64,000 bases of DNA, taken from contig CANUEZ040000168.1 in NCBI GenBank assembly GCA_948099385.1, positions 6,239,001 through 6,303,000 on the forward strand, in the 5' to 3' direction. This document shows positions 11,250 to 22,572 of this stretch, in pieces. How positions within the stretch are numbered: the first letter of the stretch is position 1; every line of letters starts with the position of its first letter. The position numbers were made by a program, and so were the translations under genes. The notes below the pieces were generated by a model. It did not search any database and was not told the origin of the DNA. It saw only the letters and a program-made list of their open reading frames with translations. Source of the stretch: Fasciola hepatica (Eukaryota; Platyhelminthes; Trematoda; Plagiorchiida; Fasciolidae).

Positions 11250-11700
11250 TCCAGTTCAAAAGCGCATAGGTGGTGATGGAAGTGTATGTGGTGGGACGTG
11301 GTGTGGAAAAGAGTCAACCTAAGTTGAGAGATATCGAGGAACTCTGGGTTACCTACCATGCTTGTGCTGATAATTACAGGACAGTAATGAGTATATATAT
11401 GTATATATATATATATATAACTGATAATTGTATATATCTCTTGACCGTGGTCAAGGCTCATCCACAAGGCAAGATCAGAGAATAGAGCAGTAGATAACAA
11501 TGTGAGGTATTCACAATTTTTAAATTTAAGAATCACAGTGGCGGAAATAAAACAGGTGAATGGTGTAGTGTTTGAGTGAACTGAAGTGGTAACGACTAAA
11601 GTGGGAGTTATAAACCGGTTTTGAATTCGGAGAAGGCGGTGTGGATAACTGGACAAACGTGGGAATGCTGATATAGGCTACACTGGAGAATGTTAAAATG
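11247..11700 (-). mobile_element. Family A fragment: ORF2 end and start of 3' UTR
   Basis: From 11247 to about 11390 it aligns with 53350-53490 of copy A4, and unlike the array units it keeps the ggttacctaccatgcttgt segment. Minus-strand frames at about 11490-11660 (ILKFKNCEYL) resemble the last residues of family A ORF2 (RFKIVLTKYL). The link is weak and rests on position plus short similarity. Confidence 0.45.
11391..11420. repeat. (TA)n microsatellite
   Basis: TA run within the family A fragment just beyond the end of the 906-bp array. It corresponds in position to the TA-rich tract used as a junction elsewhere in the window. Confidence 0.9.
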
Positions 11701-13956
11701 ATCCGTGGCTGCAAGGGCCGGAAAAACAATAGGCATTGGATATCACAACATAGACAGCAAGTTGAGGCAGGATTAATACGCGATATGCCTTATGGGTGCC
11801 GAAAACTGGCTGCGACGTGTCCCGGCATCCATAAAAGGATGTGAGGGTGTGCCAACGGGATAACTGGACGGTCACTAGCGAGTAGCCGGCGGGTGAGTTA
11901 CCAAAGAACAAAGTTAAAAGTAAGGTCCTCATGGGGCCGTCAACGTGCAGTCAGAGATGCCAGCGAAATATAGAAGATTGATCCAGCATTGGGTGGATAA
12001 CTGTGGAGTTGAACACGTGAAATAAATGCAAGTGAGTCAAATGTGATAATAAGGCAGACCTTTTGTGCAGGCGATTTCGGTGTCTTATGGAAATTCACTT
12101 TAAAGCGAAAAAAATTCACAAGGAATTCAGTGAACTTTTGAAGGGCGTGAATGGTTTTTGGACGCAGAACGGACTTTCAAAGAGGAGCCGTTGAAGAAAC
12201 AGACTAGTGAAGGCAAAAGCTGCTGATGCTGCTAGGCAGAAGTTGGAAGAGTGTGAAGACAGAATTTTTGTGTACGTGATATAAGAATTATTAGCCAAAT
12301 TCTGGTTGGCTACAGACGGTGGGTATTCTGTTTTATAGAGACCTTGGTTGCGGGTGATGGCAGGTAGAATGGTGAAGGTAGCGGGCAAAAAGGGGCTAGT
12401 TTGACGAAGTGAGCAGAATGGGTTGGGAAAGCAGCGGCTAGGGCTGGGTTCCGGTCATTGGTTTCGTAATGCAACGCGGAATGGATTGCACTGTTGGAAC
12501 GGAGCACTGGAAGTGGATGTTAATCGGATGTGGGGTGATGATTGGTTTCAGGATTCAGCTCTGCGATCCGGTGAGACTTTCATGAGGGTTTGTTACTCCG
12601 GCTATAGGATTATGGTCAGCCGTGTACTGTGCCTCTTATAAAGTCAGCAGGCGAGAGTATAGGTGTGAACCATTGTCATTCCGATTGATCAAATCGTCTA
12701 GTCCGGGAGCAACGTCGAGTTGGCCGATGGCTACTCAGGTAACTAATGCAATCTGAAAGAGATCAGGAGTGCTGCTCTCCGGACAGTGTTCCGGCTGTGG
12801 GTTACGGTTATCTTTTTGATTAAAACTAGACGGTGAACATTTTGTTATCTAAACATTTATTTATCATTCACCTGGTGGGCCGGTCTACTGGGGGTCCCTA
12901 GACGGAGACTGGTAGTCTTCAAGGGTAGTTGGGTGATAGTAAAGATTTAGGGAGATATCAGGTAAGTGGTGGATGAGCAGAGGGGGTCCATTTGGGAACC
13001 AGGAAGAAGACAACAGTAGAGGGTATGATCTGGAAGAAGAACAGGAAAATGGGAATAATAGCAGTGTGGTCGGTTCACCAGCTGTGGTCGAGAACGGCAA
13101 ACGGTGAAAAGGAAGGAAAAGGCTCAGTGTTAAGTTGTGGCTTCTTCATGTGAAAGCAAACGTGCTGGTATTCTCCGGGGTCATGAGGAATCAGAGGTAC
13201 ACGGAATACGGTTTGAATGGGGTCTTAACTTACCATGAGCATAAGCGCAGAGAAGTGAGGCTTATTTACTGAAGAGTAGTAATCTGCACGGCAGGACTCC
13301 AGTATACGAGAAAGGCGCAAGAGAAGCAGGATGGGACCTCTGAGTTCTAGCCTGGGACAGAGGAATTAAGCGAAGGCGAGCCCCTATCACCAGAAGACAA
13401 AACGGGTTTCTGAAGGGAGCCAGTGTCAGTAGACATTTTGGATAGGTAGGTGAGTCAGCAACGTAGCAGACAAATCAGCTCTGTTTATTGTCATCACTAT
13501 TAATTCGTGGGCTCGAGAAGAACACAGTAAAGGCTAAGTTGTGGATGGTAAGCTATAGAAGTGCGATGATTACGTTTTCTATTCCGTCAACCAGTACAGA
13601 TGAGGTTTAGCCCATAGCTGTGAACCGGGGTACTGGGGTATCGTCAGAGCAGGGGCCGAATAGTATAACCGTTCCAACGGAGTATTTACTACTGCATTGA
13701 ACATCAGCAAGCTGGTTAAGGAATTTGCAAGGAACCCAAAAGGGTTGAAACTGAGAAAGGCGGGGTAGGCAAGCATAAGTGGGAACCAGGCATAACAGTG
13801 AGTCAAAGTCAGGTGACATCTACCGGGTTGGCACTGTTCTAACAGAGATTTGATCTGGTTTTTAATTCGGGCGAAATATATGTACGCAAATTATGGTGTA
13901 AAATGGCATGATCTGGTGAGGAGGGAGAAGAAGTGTGAGTGGGGCATACCCAAGAC

Positions 13957-13994
<38 letters not shown>

Positions 13995-14230
13995 ATATTT
14001 ATATATACATATATATATATATTACTGTATACGTGGGTGTGATTATCAGAAGGGTCATGAAAAAGGAGTAGGACGCAAAAGACTGTGGCTCCTTGTGGTC
14101 AAATAATCAAGACAGTCTTCATAGGCTTCGTTTATGATAATGTTATTGCGGGCCATGCTGATAACAGAAGAAGAGTTTGAAATTCTGCATAGTGCTCCTT
14201 CGGATTACTTTAGCGCGCGATACGATCGCA
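11700..14230. other. Unassigned, no gene recognised
   Basis: I see no coding frame with protein character, no RT or endonuclease motif and no clear repeat edge apart from the TA microsatellite at 13959-14023. It separates two family A scraps that would be closer together in an intact element, so it may itself be an unrecognised insertion or old 3' UTR. Confidence 0.4.
13959..14023. repeat. (TA)n microsatellite, imperfect
   Basis: About 65 bases of TA repeats broken by TAC and TTT steps. Confidence 0.9.
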
Positions 14231-14231
14231 G

Positions 14232-14515
14232 TCAGCCAGGGAGCTTACTCCACTGGTTGAGGTGGATAATCGTGAAATATCTAGATCTGATTGAGAGCTC
14301 AGATGGAGGGGTTGTAACGGTTAATTGTCTGAGACAGAGGTAGCAAGGAGTCTCACTAGAGAAACCAAGCGGGTTATCGGATGAGTGGACATTTGAGTGC
14401 AGGAGGTTGAACAAAAATGAAGGATTGAGCTTGAAATGACAAAACCATAGAGGTTCAAACCGGAGTAGTACGCACCTAGCTCTGCAGTTAAGGTTGGAAG
14501 GGGTTCCAAGTACTA
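14232..14515 (-). pseudogene. Family A ORF2 C-terminal fragment
   Basis: The minus-strand frame contains LLRFEPLWFCHFKLNPSFLF, matching the C-terminal segment LLRLEPLWLRRMKLNLYLLF of the intact family A ORF2. This segment lies after the RT thumb in CR1-type proteins and has no known catalytic residue. It is cut on its 5' side by a TA-rich tract (14523-14590), after which a family B segment begins on the other strand. Confidence 0.7.
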
Positions 14516-14608
14516 GTTTGGTGCACGTAAATACATATACATATACAGATGTATACATATACATATCTATCTAAATATGTGTATATGTAGCGGACCAGGG
14601 CGTAGGTA

Positions 14609-15113
14609 CTGAGTCCACTTCAAGTCCTCAAGAGTGAACTGAACTGAGGCCGCGAAGTAAAGTTTAGCGACCTAACAAGACCGTGGTCAATTCCTTGGAG
14701 CTAAGCCGAACTCTGTGGAATGGTTTGGTATGACCGAGCATGCTCTTTTGAAGAGAGTTATAGGCCGGGTCGCTGGTCAGCCAACCCGGGAGAAAACCAG
14801 GGCCCCAGACCTGTATTGGCGGAGTTTGAAAACCCACCCTTCCGAGACAGGTTCTTAGCAGCAGCAGACCAAATCGTTAGACGCACAAATGGAGTAATGT
14901 GTGTGGGACCGATCACTGGGGGAAAGACCGCGGAAGAGCTTCTGGTGGGAATGTCATTTACAAAGGAACCACATCTACCCTCTTGGTGAGAGTAAGACCG
15001 GTGATACTATCTCGTGATCTGCCCCAAACAGTATCCCTAGTGACTGGCACTTCTATGGTGGGACAGAAGTACCGCAGTGGGGACAGCGGGACAAGCATCA
15101 GTTCTGCTTCCCT
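14609..15113 (+). mobile_element. Extra copy of the family B 5' segment
   Basis: About 505 bases match the start of the family B part of the 906-bp unit, including the ORF1 remnant from 14720. It begins at the same family B base as in the array and again follows a TA-rich family A tract, but ends at about 15113, inside the segment, where family A sequence resumes (aaaatcaattagtgg). It shares the base aagaccgcgg with the minus-strand copy at 18732 rather than with the array units. Confidence 0.8.
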
Positions 15114-15119
15114 TCCCGA

Positions 15120-15655
15120 AAAACCCGATCGAAAGCGAAGTCGGCGAGATGATATCAGTCGGTATGGAAAATCAATTAGTGGACGCACACGTGTTTTAAA
15201 TATGTCGATGAAGAAGTCTTAGGAGAAGCGGTCAAACAGGGCATTCATTATTCAAAAGCGGTGAAATTATCTTGGAAGGCAAGGAAATGCCAGAAACAGA
15301 GTAACTGCTTAAAAGTCGAGGCCCTTCTCGTAAGCTTGACTTTCGGTTATGTGAACGCTGAACAAGCGCAAAGCAGTTGGGATGGAAAGGAATTTATCAG
15401 TAGCACGCACGGATGCATACTTTGACTGAGAAGATTTGATGTTCGAAGGAAGTTTATTCCCCGCTCTGGGGTGTATGATGAGAGAGAACTTAGAGTGTAG
15501 GGCATTACTCGCTGTGGGTGTGGTGATGGTATACTGTCTTTTAACGAGTGAATATCCAGCATCCAGGGAGAAGCATAACTGGTTGGAGAAATAGGATTGC
15601 TTGGTCTACAGTTTATACAGAAATACCAGTTACGGCTTGATGCGACAAAGCTTAG
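15120..15655 (-). mobile_element. Family A fragment, ORF2 end region
   Basis: This aligns with 53740-54240 of copy A4 (for example attagtggacgcacacgtg and atggaaaggaatttatcag). In A4 that region covers the end of ORF2. Here the frame is broken. The right edge meets the 3' end of the family B element at about 15655. Confidence 0.65.
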
Positions 15656-15708
15656 GGCAGCCCCGAGTCTGCCCCATATTCGCCTCACGTGTGCCCCATG
15701 GGGCAAAC

Positions 15709-18450
15709 TTAGGGCCTACTACTTCGGCTGTGACAGTCTGGGAATACCTCTGCCCAGCTCGCACCCACTTTGTGCCCAAATGCAACGGCCGAGGCTGGCG
15801 TCACCAAGTAGGAAGGCAACTTGTTCCACCTGTCTATGACACGGTGGGAAAAGAAACGTGCCCCTATGCTCTTACTTGCACTTGGTTTGTCCAGTTTATG
15901 TCCGTGTCCCATGACTGCAAGGTTGTGACGACTAGTAAGTGACCGTCTGTCGGTCTCGGTGATTCTCTTGTATATCTTGTGGAATTCCATCAGATCTCTT
16001 TTTGGCCTACGACGATCAGGTGAGAATAGATTTAGGGCTTTTAGTCCTTCCTGGTACGACTTCCCTTTCATCCATTTATCAGCGAAGTATACCGCCTTTG
16101 AACTTCCTCCAACACCCTTTTGTCTATCACTAGGCACGGTGCCCAGGCTTGAACAGAAGTCTCTAAGTGATGCCTTACGGTCACCGTGCATATAAGAGCT
16201 GCTCTGGCCTCTCTAGAAACCAACTTTCCTCCTGAGTTGAAAAGCGCCTTGCCTGCATTGACGGCTGCTGACGTGCACCGCTCGACGGGTTTGAAGCCCT
16301 GGTGAGCAAGCTCATCTAGTTCCCCACCGTAGCAGCGAACTCAATCCTGACTGGGACCGACAGCTCTATCTACCTGTCTCCATTGCTTCTCTTGCCTGCC
16401 AGCAAAGTTTTGCATTTGACTGCATTCAGTGACAGCCCCCATTTTTCAGCCCACCCACTTATCCTGTTTAAGTCGGTTCGCCTTTGCTGAGAGGTTGAAT
16501 TGCCTACTATTTTGATATCATCTGAGAATAGGAACCCTGGGCAGTCTGGTGTGGTTACCAGATCATTCACATATACCGGAAAAAACGGTGGCCCCAGCAT
16601 GAAACTGTGCTGCACACCACTGCTTGCCTAGGCCACTGTAGGCTTGGTGCCCTCGGCCCGTACTATGAAGGATCTGTTACTTAGGTGACCCTCCTTCCGC
16701 CTCACGCTAATTAGGGCCACTCAAAGCGCCTTCAGTTTTCCCAGCTAGAAATAGTGGTTTACCAAATTAAAGGCTTTTTGGAAGTCCAAGTAGCATACCT
16801 CCTCTCGTTCCCCTCGGTCTAAACTGCGAGTTTCCTCATCGAAAAATGGTAGCTGGTTAGTGGGGCCGGATTTTCCTTTAACAAAACCGTGTTGCCGCTC
16901 TCTGACCCGTCTTTCTAGTACTTCGATGGATATTAGTAGTAAGTTTACGGAACGGTGGTTAAAGGCCCCCTCTCTCGCTTGCTTGTTTTGTGAATAGGGA
17001 CAACTTATATCGGCCTCCAGTCGTCCGGTATCCCCCCGGTGTCTAGAGACACCTTGGGCGGCTAAATCAGAGGTTCAGCCAGTACACTAACCAGGGATTT
17101 TGGAATGGCGGGATGGACATTATCAGCCCCCGCAGCCTTATTGCTATTCAGACTGCTCAGCGCTAGTTCATCCCTGCTATTACTACTGACGACTCCATTC
17201 CCGATGATCCCTTGCTGGGTTACCGTGGTTTTCGTGCCGCCTGCCGGTGTCTTGTCTACGCGCACTTTCGGAAAGGCTCTTCAGAACCGCGTCCTCTTGT
17301 AAGCGCTCGTTGACTGTAATCCGGTTTCGCTGACAAAGCATCCCACGGCGATTCTCGCCGTAGCCCTGGACTGGAATTAGTTATAATCAGCCTTAGGATT
17401 TGCTCTTGCTCTCCGGGGCCGTCTCATATCTTGCCCGACTACCTAGCCGCATCCCAATGGTAGGCCCACCTGCTCTCATATTGCAGCAAAATTTCGTGTC
17501 TAACCGCTGAATCATAGCAACGCCACGCTTGTCGCTTCGCCAGTTGCGCCTTGGCGGATCGGCTCGTCCAGCACGCTGATTTGCCCAGTCTTTTGCCTCG
17601 TTCCAGTGAGGCGAGTTCGCCGGTCTACCTGAGGAGGTGGTCTCTGATGACGGTCCGCCCCTTTTTCATTGTCTGGCAATGAGCATCCCAATCTTCTCTA
17701 CCAGCTGTTCCCCTGATCACAATGATGTCCAGACTCCGGAAAGTTCCTTCGCGTGTTATTAGGCGCCTAAGGGGGAGGGCCTTGGATCTGAAATCAGATG
17801 ACGGCATGGCTGCTTCTCCAAAGCGAGGCGGTGAACTCTAGCCTACTTAATTTCCTCGGGTGTCTAGTGAACACCGGATCAGGTAAACCCGGAGTTTGCC
17901 CTTTCCTTAACTTGGTCAGCTGGTTAACGTGCTCTCGTAATTTCCTACTACAGTGGGTTTCAGTCAAAGAAGACAGGCCGCCCCTATTTGTTTTGGGGGA
18001 GTTGAAATCTTCCGTTAACAAAGTCCAGGCTACCTGCGAGGCGATCGTGGCTAGATACCCGAAAATTAGAAGCACCGCTTCTGAACTAGTACTTAGGCGG
18101 AGTTATACGCGTACTACATCCATAAGAGATCCAGAAGATGGTAGGCGGCATAGCTAAGCTTGTAGTTTTAGGGTATACAGGGCTCCTCCAGATTGCAGTT
18201 CGAGGTTTTAGTCTATTAAAAATAGCCATCCTCCGACTACCTTGCCATCTTCTATGTTCCTCCGGGAGGCAGAGCTTTCCCTGGTGGGTAGCAGCTCCGC
18301 GACTGCACCTTGGTGTAACCATGTACCTGTTATCGCGATTCTTTCGGCTCCTATCTTTTCAAACTCCAGTTTCTTCCTCTTGTTTACTATTCTGCAGGCT
18401 TCTGTGTACACTACTTCGAAATCCAACCTGTGAGGTACTGTTTCGCCCAC
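15709..18450 (-). pseudogene. Family B ORF2 (endonuclease-RT), broken
   Basis: The endonuclease start at 18450-18210 contains VVYTEACRIVNKRKKLEF and IAITGTWLHQG, where the usual ETW reads GTW. The middle at 18075-17794 includes LLTEDFNSP, a decayed GDFN motif, and GLPDPVFTR near the end of the domain. RT fingers lie at 17265-17062 (AGADNVHPAIPKSL), and palm motif C at 16615-16370 reads FLFSDDIKIVG. The C-terminal region at 16191-15709 contains RRPKRDLMEFHKIYKRI and DRWNKLPSYLV, a pattern shared by CR1-type ORF2 proteins. Several frame changes and stops separate these blocks, so no working enzyme is encoded. The catalytic DD pair of the palm is still present. Confidence 0.85.
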
Positions 18451-21052
18451 CCGTCAGACATCACTAATCTCTCTCTCCCGCTGGCTCCTGGACACATTGC
18501 CCGATGGGTCCTCCAATTTTCTCCAATGGATTGGGGTGTTATGGGAGGGAAGCAGAACTGATGCTTGTCCCGCTGTCCCCACTGCGGTACTTCTGTCCCA
18601 CCATAGAAGTGCCAGTCACTAGGGATACTGTTTGGGGCAGATCACGAGATAGTATCACCGGTCTTACTCTCACCAAGAGGGTAGATGTGGTTCCTTTGTA
18701 AATGACATTCCCACCAGAAGCTCTTCCGCGGTCTTTCCCCCAGTGATCGGTCCCACACACATTACTCCATTTGTGCGTCTAACGATTTGGTCTGCTGCTG
18801 CTAAGAACCTGTCTCGGAAGGGTGGGTTTTCAAACTCCGCCAATACAGGTCTGGGGCCCTGGTTTTCTCCCGGGTTGGCTGACCAGCGACCCGGCCTATA
18901 ACTCTCTTCAAAAGAGCATGCTCGGTCATACCAAACCATTCCACAGAGTTCGGCTTAGCTCCAAGGAATTGACCACGGTCTTGTTAGGTCGCTAAACTTT
19001 ACTTCGCGGCCTCAGTTCAGTTCACTCTTGAGGACTTGAAGTGAACTCAGTAACTACCTCCGGGTCAGCCACACATACACATAATTATATAGACATAATG
19101 ACACATGAATTATATATATGTATATCTTCAATTACGTGTGCACATATATATGTACATGTGTATATGTACACGTATACTTATATATCATTTTACTTAGGTT
19201 GCCTCTTTTCCACACCACGTCCCACCACATACACTTCCATCACCACCTATGCGCTTTTGAACTGGAAAATCTGGTCTCATTTCTCTCATTTAGCGTGGCC
19301 CACTAACCGAACCCAACATACAGTTAAGACGTCACCAACTCCGCCCCCATCCTATCCCCAGCTAAGTTATCTCCGTAATTTCATGCAGAACTCAGTCATT
19401 TCTTTTGCTGAAGGACTGCTCAAGGTCGAATACTAACCACCCCATTTTTGTAGCTCCTAATTTTGCGTTTCCTTTTCTAGTCTCGCTTTCTGTGGCTTCA
19501 ACTTGTCTTAGGAATCCGCTGCGTCGATGAGCTCGTGCATCACGTTTGTTCCTCCTACCGTTAACTGTTGATCTTCAGCTGGGCTATGCCCAGACTGCGT
19601 TTCTCTATCTCATTTGCCTTTCCAGTGATCCTCAATGCTGATCAACCAACTCGGGCACTATACTGATCACTTTCCTGGCTAGTGCACCCGGATAATAATG
19701 TTGTATAGCCGTCTACCACTCGCTGTTCCCGTTGGCACTGTTGTCCAAGTTCCCAAAACCTGTCTAACTGGTCCTGGAACATATAACCCTATCGTCGTCG
19801 CTCATCCTTCTGTAAAACCATCAGTGGACACTCATGCCAGTCCCAACAGTGCGGGGTGCTGCCAGATCCCCCGCTTTGGCCGGCGCACCCCGGGCGTGCA
19901 GGCCGTCTGCACCGATGTGCGGGCGCAGCTAGGCTGGTGGATCACACCTCCTGCGTTCGTTTCACGAAGTGTTTTTCAGGTTGGGTGTCCAGCGCACGCT
20001 CGACTCCGCCCACTAGCACCGGCTGCGGATTGAGCGCCACAACTCTCCTCACCCTACCGCACTCTCCACCGTCCGTTGCGGACTGCATGCTCCTACCATT
20101 ATTCCGCCGCGATTCGCCCATCTACCGTTCTTGTCAGCACTCTTATCACTTCCCTTTCGTGTCTTTCTACCTCTGTGTACACGCCTATTTATTCTGATTT
20201 TGTTCCCATCGTTTTTCACCATCAATTTTTGTAATGGCCTGCAAGCACGCATCTCCCCAGTGCCATTCTCCCAACTCCGGCGCACAACTATTCCTCGTGC
20301 ATTTTTGTTTCATCACAGGCTTTCCCGTCCGGGTTCTTTTCTTCTCCTCGGTCTCCATCTTGTGTCATCTGTATTAAAACGATCTGATTGATCATCTCTT
20401 ACCTGGTTTTCTTGAGTCAACACTCTCATCTGCTTCGTACATTGCTCGCCACAGGCATCCTCGGTGTGCCTTTCAGGCTGCGCTGCTTTTCCGCTTTCCA
20501 CCTAGCGTTAAGCCACCGTAACGTCATCATTCTCACCTACGGCTTCAATTCATACGATCTGCCACTACCCGATCTTTCTGATCATCCACTTTCTTGTTTC
20601 CCTCCTATGTTATTTGCCGTTACGACTGCTGCATCTTTGCACCACAGTTCTTCCAACCTCCAAGATACCCTTCCCCATTGATCTTCTACACTTCCTGAAC
20701 CACCCTGTGCTTTCATTTGCTCTGCGTTCTCCAGCAATTTTCATGGCCATCTTCTTGCTGCAAAATGTACGTTCATTTACCAACGCTTCACCCATGTTCG
20801 ACCGTCACTGCTTTTCACACTTGCAACAACCAGACTGTTAGATTCACCGATACCTGTGTTCGTCGACCCTTATCAAGTTCTGCTCACAACCATCACTTCC
20901 GTGCTCCCAAAGTTGGATCTCTTTTGCTTTTGATCCCCACGTTCACCTGTCATAAAGAAACTTATCGGGGTTTATCCAAGTTAGTTGAGTACAATTTGAC
21001 CTTACCCCAGCTATCTCTTCCAAGCACTGCTATTTCCGTGTTCTATCCCTTC
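18361..21052. repeat. Inverted repeat IR-B, right arm
   Basis: Mirror of 6746-9437. On the inner side homology stops where this arm continues into the endonuclease frame and the left arm jumps to the next tandem unit. On the outer side it stops at 21052, about 22 bases before a TA microsatellite. Confidence 0.92.
18539..18939 (-). pseudogene. Family B ORF1 remnant, right arm copy
   Basis: Same 89-codon frame and overlapping frame-shifted continuation as in the 906-bp units, with one base change giving GKD in place of GKG. It lies directly upstream of the ORF2 remnant of the same element, with a spacer of about 90 bases. The motif RPVLAEF followed by FLAAA identifies it as ORF1-like. Confidence 0.65.
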
Positions 21053-21071
21053 ATCACTATTTGCACTTACT

Positions 21072-21074
<3 letters not shown>

Positions 21075-21117
<43 letters not shown>
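21075..21117. repeat. (AT)n microsatellite, about 21 perfect repeats
   Basis: Perfect AT run inside the family A 3' UTR, at the place where copy A4 has a shorter TA run (51103-51120) and where copy A2 is truncated next to copy A1. It lies 22 bases outside the end of IR-B. Confidence 0.95.
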
Positions 21118-21119
<2 letters not shown>

Positions 21120-21746
21120 TATATCCACCTATCTTCTCTGGTTCCTCCACTTTTTCACCGGCCCGTTCTATTGCCGCCGTGCCGCCGCCCCCATGGTGTG
21201 CTCTTATTTTGTCTATGTCTGTGCCTCAAATGTGCCTTATTTCGATCCCTCCGCGGCATTGCTGCCATCCGACTCACCCTTTATATCTTGCATTGCAGGC
21301 TTCCTTTTTTAAATTGACGCCTTCCTTTTAGTGCAATCAAGCATAGCTCATGGCTACCCAGTCCCTAGCCATACAACTCAAATTTTTGTTCTCCCTTTCT
21401 GCTCTTCGTTTTTTCTTTCTTTCTCATCTTTTCTGGCCGATTTCATTCCTCCCGACGTAAAACTCCCAGGTTCCGTTCTCCTCCACCCGGCTCAGTCAGC
21501 TGCTCCATCTTACCTTGACTTTCACATTTTCTGGGCCCATATTTGAATCCATCTCTGGGTTCAATTAACCTCCCTCCATTACCCCTTGGGGGATTACATT
21601 TATCTCTTCATCTTCCCTATATCTCTTCCTAACCCCCCCCTTGCCTCGCGTATTTCTGAATTTTTCATGAATTTTGCCTGTCACGTTTGTCGCTTGTAAA
21701 AATTTGACCATGGTAAGGCATGCTTCGAGCCTCTCCGAAATAAACG

Positions 21747-21780
21747 ATTATTATTATTATTACCATTATTATTATCATTA
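21747..21780 (+). repeat. ATT-rich 3' tail of a family A element
   Basis: Imperfect ATT repeats after the AATAAA-containing terminal sequence mark the 3' end of this non-LTR copy. Confidence 0.8.
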
Positions 21781-22401
21781 GGTAATTCACGGGTGCTCGG
21801 CCCGAGCCCAAATGTTCCCGGGCTTCGCGTGTATCTCCTTTTCGGGGGTGCCACCGAGCTGGAATGTAAAAAACTCGACGACAAAGAGGCAGATATTTTT
21901 GAACAAGCGACGTAAGTATAAAAATAAATGTTTCCCATACAGCCGTGAAAACAGTTATGAGATTGAGGCGTTGAAACGGCGAGACCAACTCTAAAGAGTG
22001 TATACCAAGACCCACGCTTGTCGAGCTCGCCAACCCTCTCCATGGTGAAGCCTTCTTAGCCGCAGCCGAGCGTGTTACTCCAATCTCAAAGGGAGAAGTA
22101 TACTGGGTGCCCGATGACGAAGCAGCCGTAGTCAGTTATGAAGGAGTGAGGAACCCGGAACCACAGGTTTTACCACGGTCTTCCTAAAGTTTTCGAGAGT
22201 GGACACAGGCAAAACGAAGGAGCTTAGCGCTGCGGAGCTCGTGGTCAGGGTACAGAAAGCATGGCCCAGACTCGTTAATTTATGACCAGACTGTCGCAAC
22301 TCCGAGGGAATAAGGACAACTGGTCCCCACCGAGACTCCAAGGACGATGGTGTGGAAAGCAAACCAGGGGATGGAAGGGGTGTTACGTGACAGAGCGCTA
22401 G
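21781..22401 (+). pseudogene. Family B-type ORF1 fragment
   Basis: At about 22009-22110 the plus strand reads PRPTLVELANPLHGEAFLAA, matching the pattern PRPVLAEFENPPFRDRFLAA of the family B ORF1 remnants, and so is an ORF1 RNA-binding-domain remnant of a related element. The sequence before about 21960 and after about 22130 is too decayed to place. It is followed directly by the endonuclease frame of copy A3, although the two come from different families. Confidence 0.5.
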
Positions 22402-22572
22402 GAATCTGAGAGACGTGGTGGTGGATGCCTTGCTTATAGTAAGAGCAGCCTTGGAACACACTTACTCCAACTTCCTGTCCTTGATAAGGTTCAAGAATCT
22501 GTTTGGATCTCTATACCCCTGCTTCATGGGCAGCTCGTCATTGGTTGTGTTTACTGTCCGCCGGGCTACAAC

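Larger units (their letters stand above)
8529..11316 (+). repeat. Tandem array, three 906-bp units plus partial fourth
   Basis: Units run 8529-9434, 9435-10340 and 10341-11246, followed by about 70 bases of a fourth before the sequence turns into a different family A copy. Each unit has 221 bases of family A 3' UTR (with TA-rich microsatellite) followed by 685 bases of family B 5' sequence. The unit-to-unit junction (ggag/ttttccag) shows a TTT shared by both parents. Units look identical by eye, so the amplification is recent. Confidence 0.95.
15656..19048 (-). mobile_element. Family B CR1-type element, near full length, decayed
   Basis: On the minus strand it runs from the 5' hairpin (about 19048) through an ORF1 remnant to an ORF2 with endonuclease, RT and C-terminal region. 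It is the only copy of this subfamily in the window in which the 5' segment used in the 906-bp array is still joined to its own ORF2. Its 5' part (18361-19048) belongs to IR-B. Confidence 0.8.
19049..21780 (+). mobile_element. Family A fragment: 3' UTR with natural 3' end
   Basis: Plus-strand 3' UTR with TA-rich tract, hairpin at 19579-19593, GC-rich box at about 19810-20040, a (TA)n run and the terminal stretch ttcgagcctctccgaaataaacgatta followed by ATT repeats to 21780. The terminal ttcg...cgaa can form a short hairpin next to the tail, as in copy A3 (ttcgg...ccgaa at about 27526-27541). CR1-like elements typically end in a small 3' repeat rather than poly(A). No TSD could be defined. Confidence 0.75.

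Noticed and set aside
8529..11316. CRISPR-like or other prokaryotic repeat array.
   Set aside because: The unit is 906 bp, directly tandem without spacers and made of eukaryotic retrotransposon parts.
22132..22461. 109-codon minus-strand frame near copy A3.
   Set aside because: The plus strand carries an ORF1-type block (PRPTLVEL...FLAAA) just upstream and endonuclease sequence from 22402, which explains the region better.
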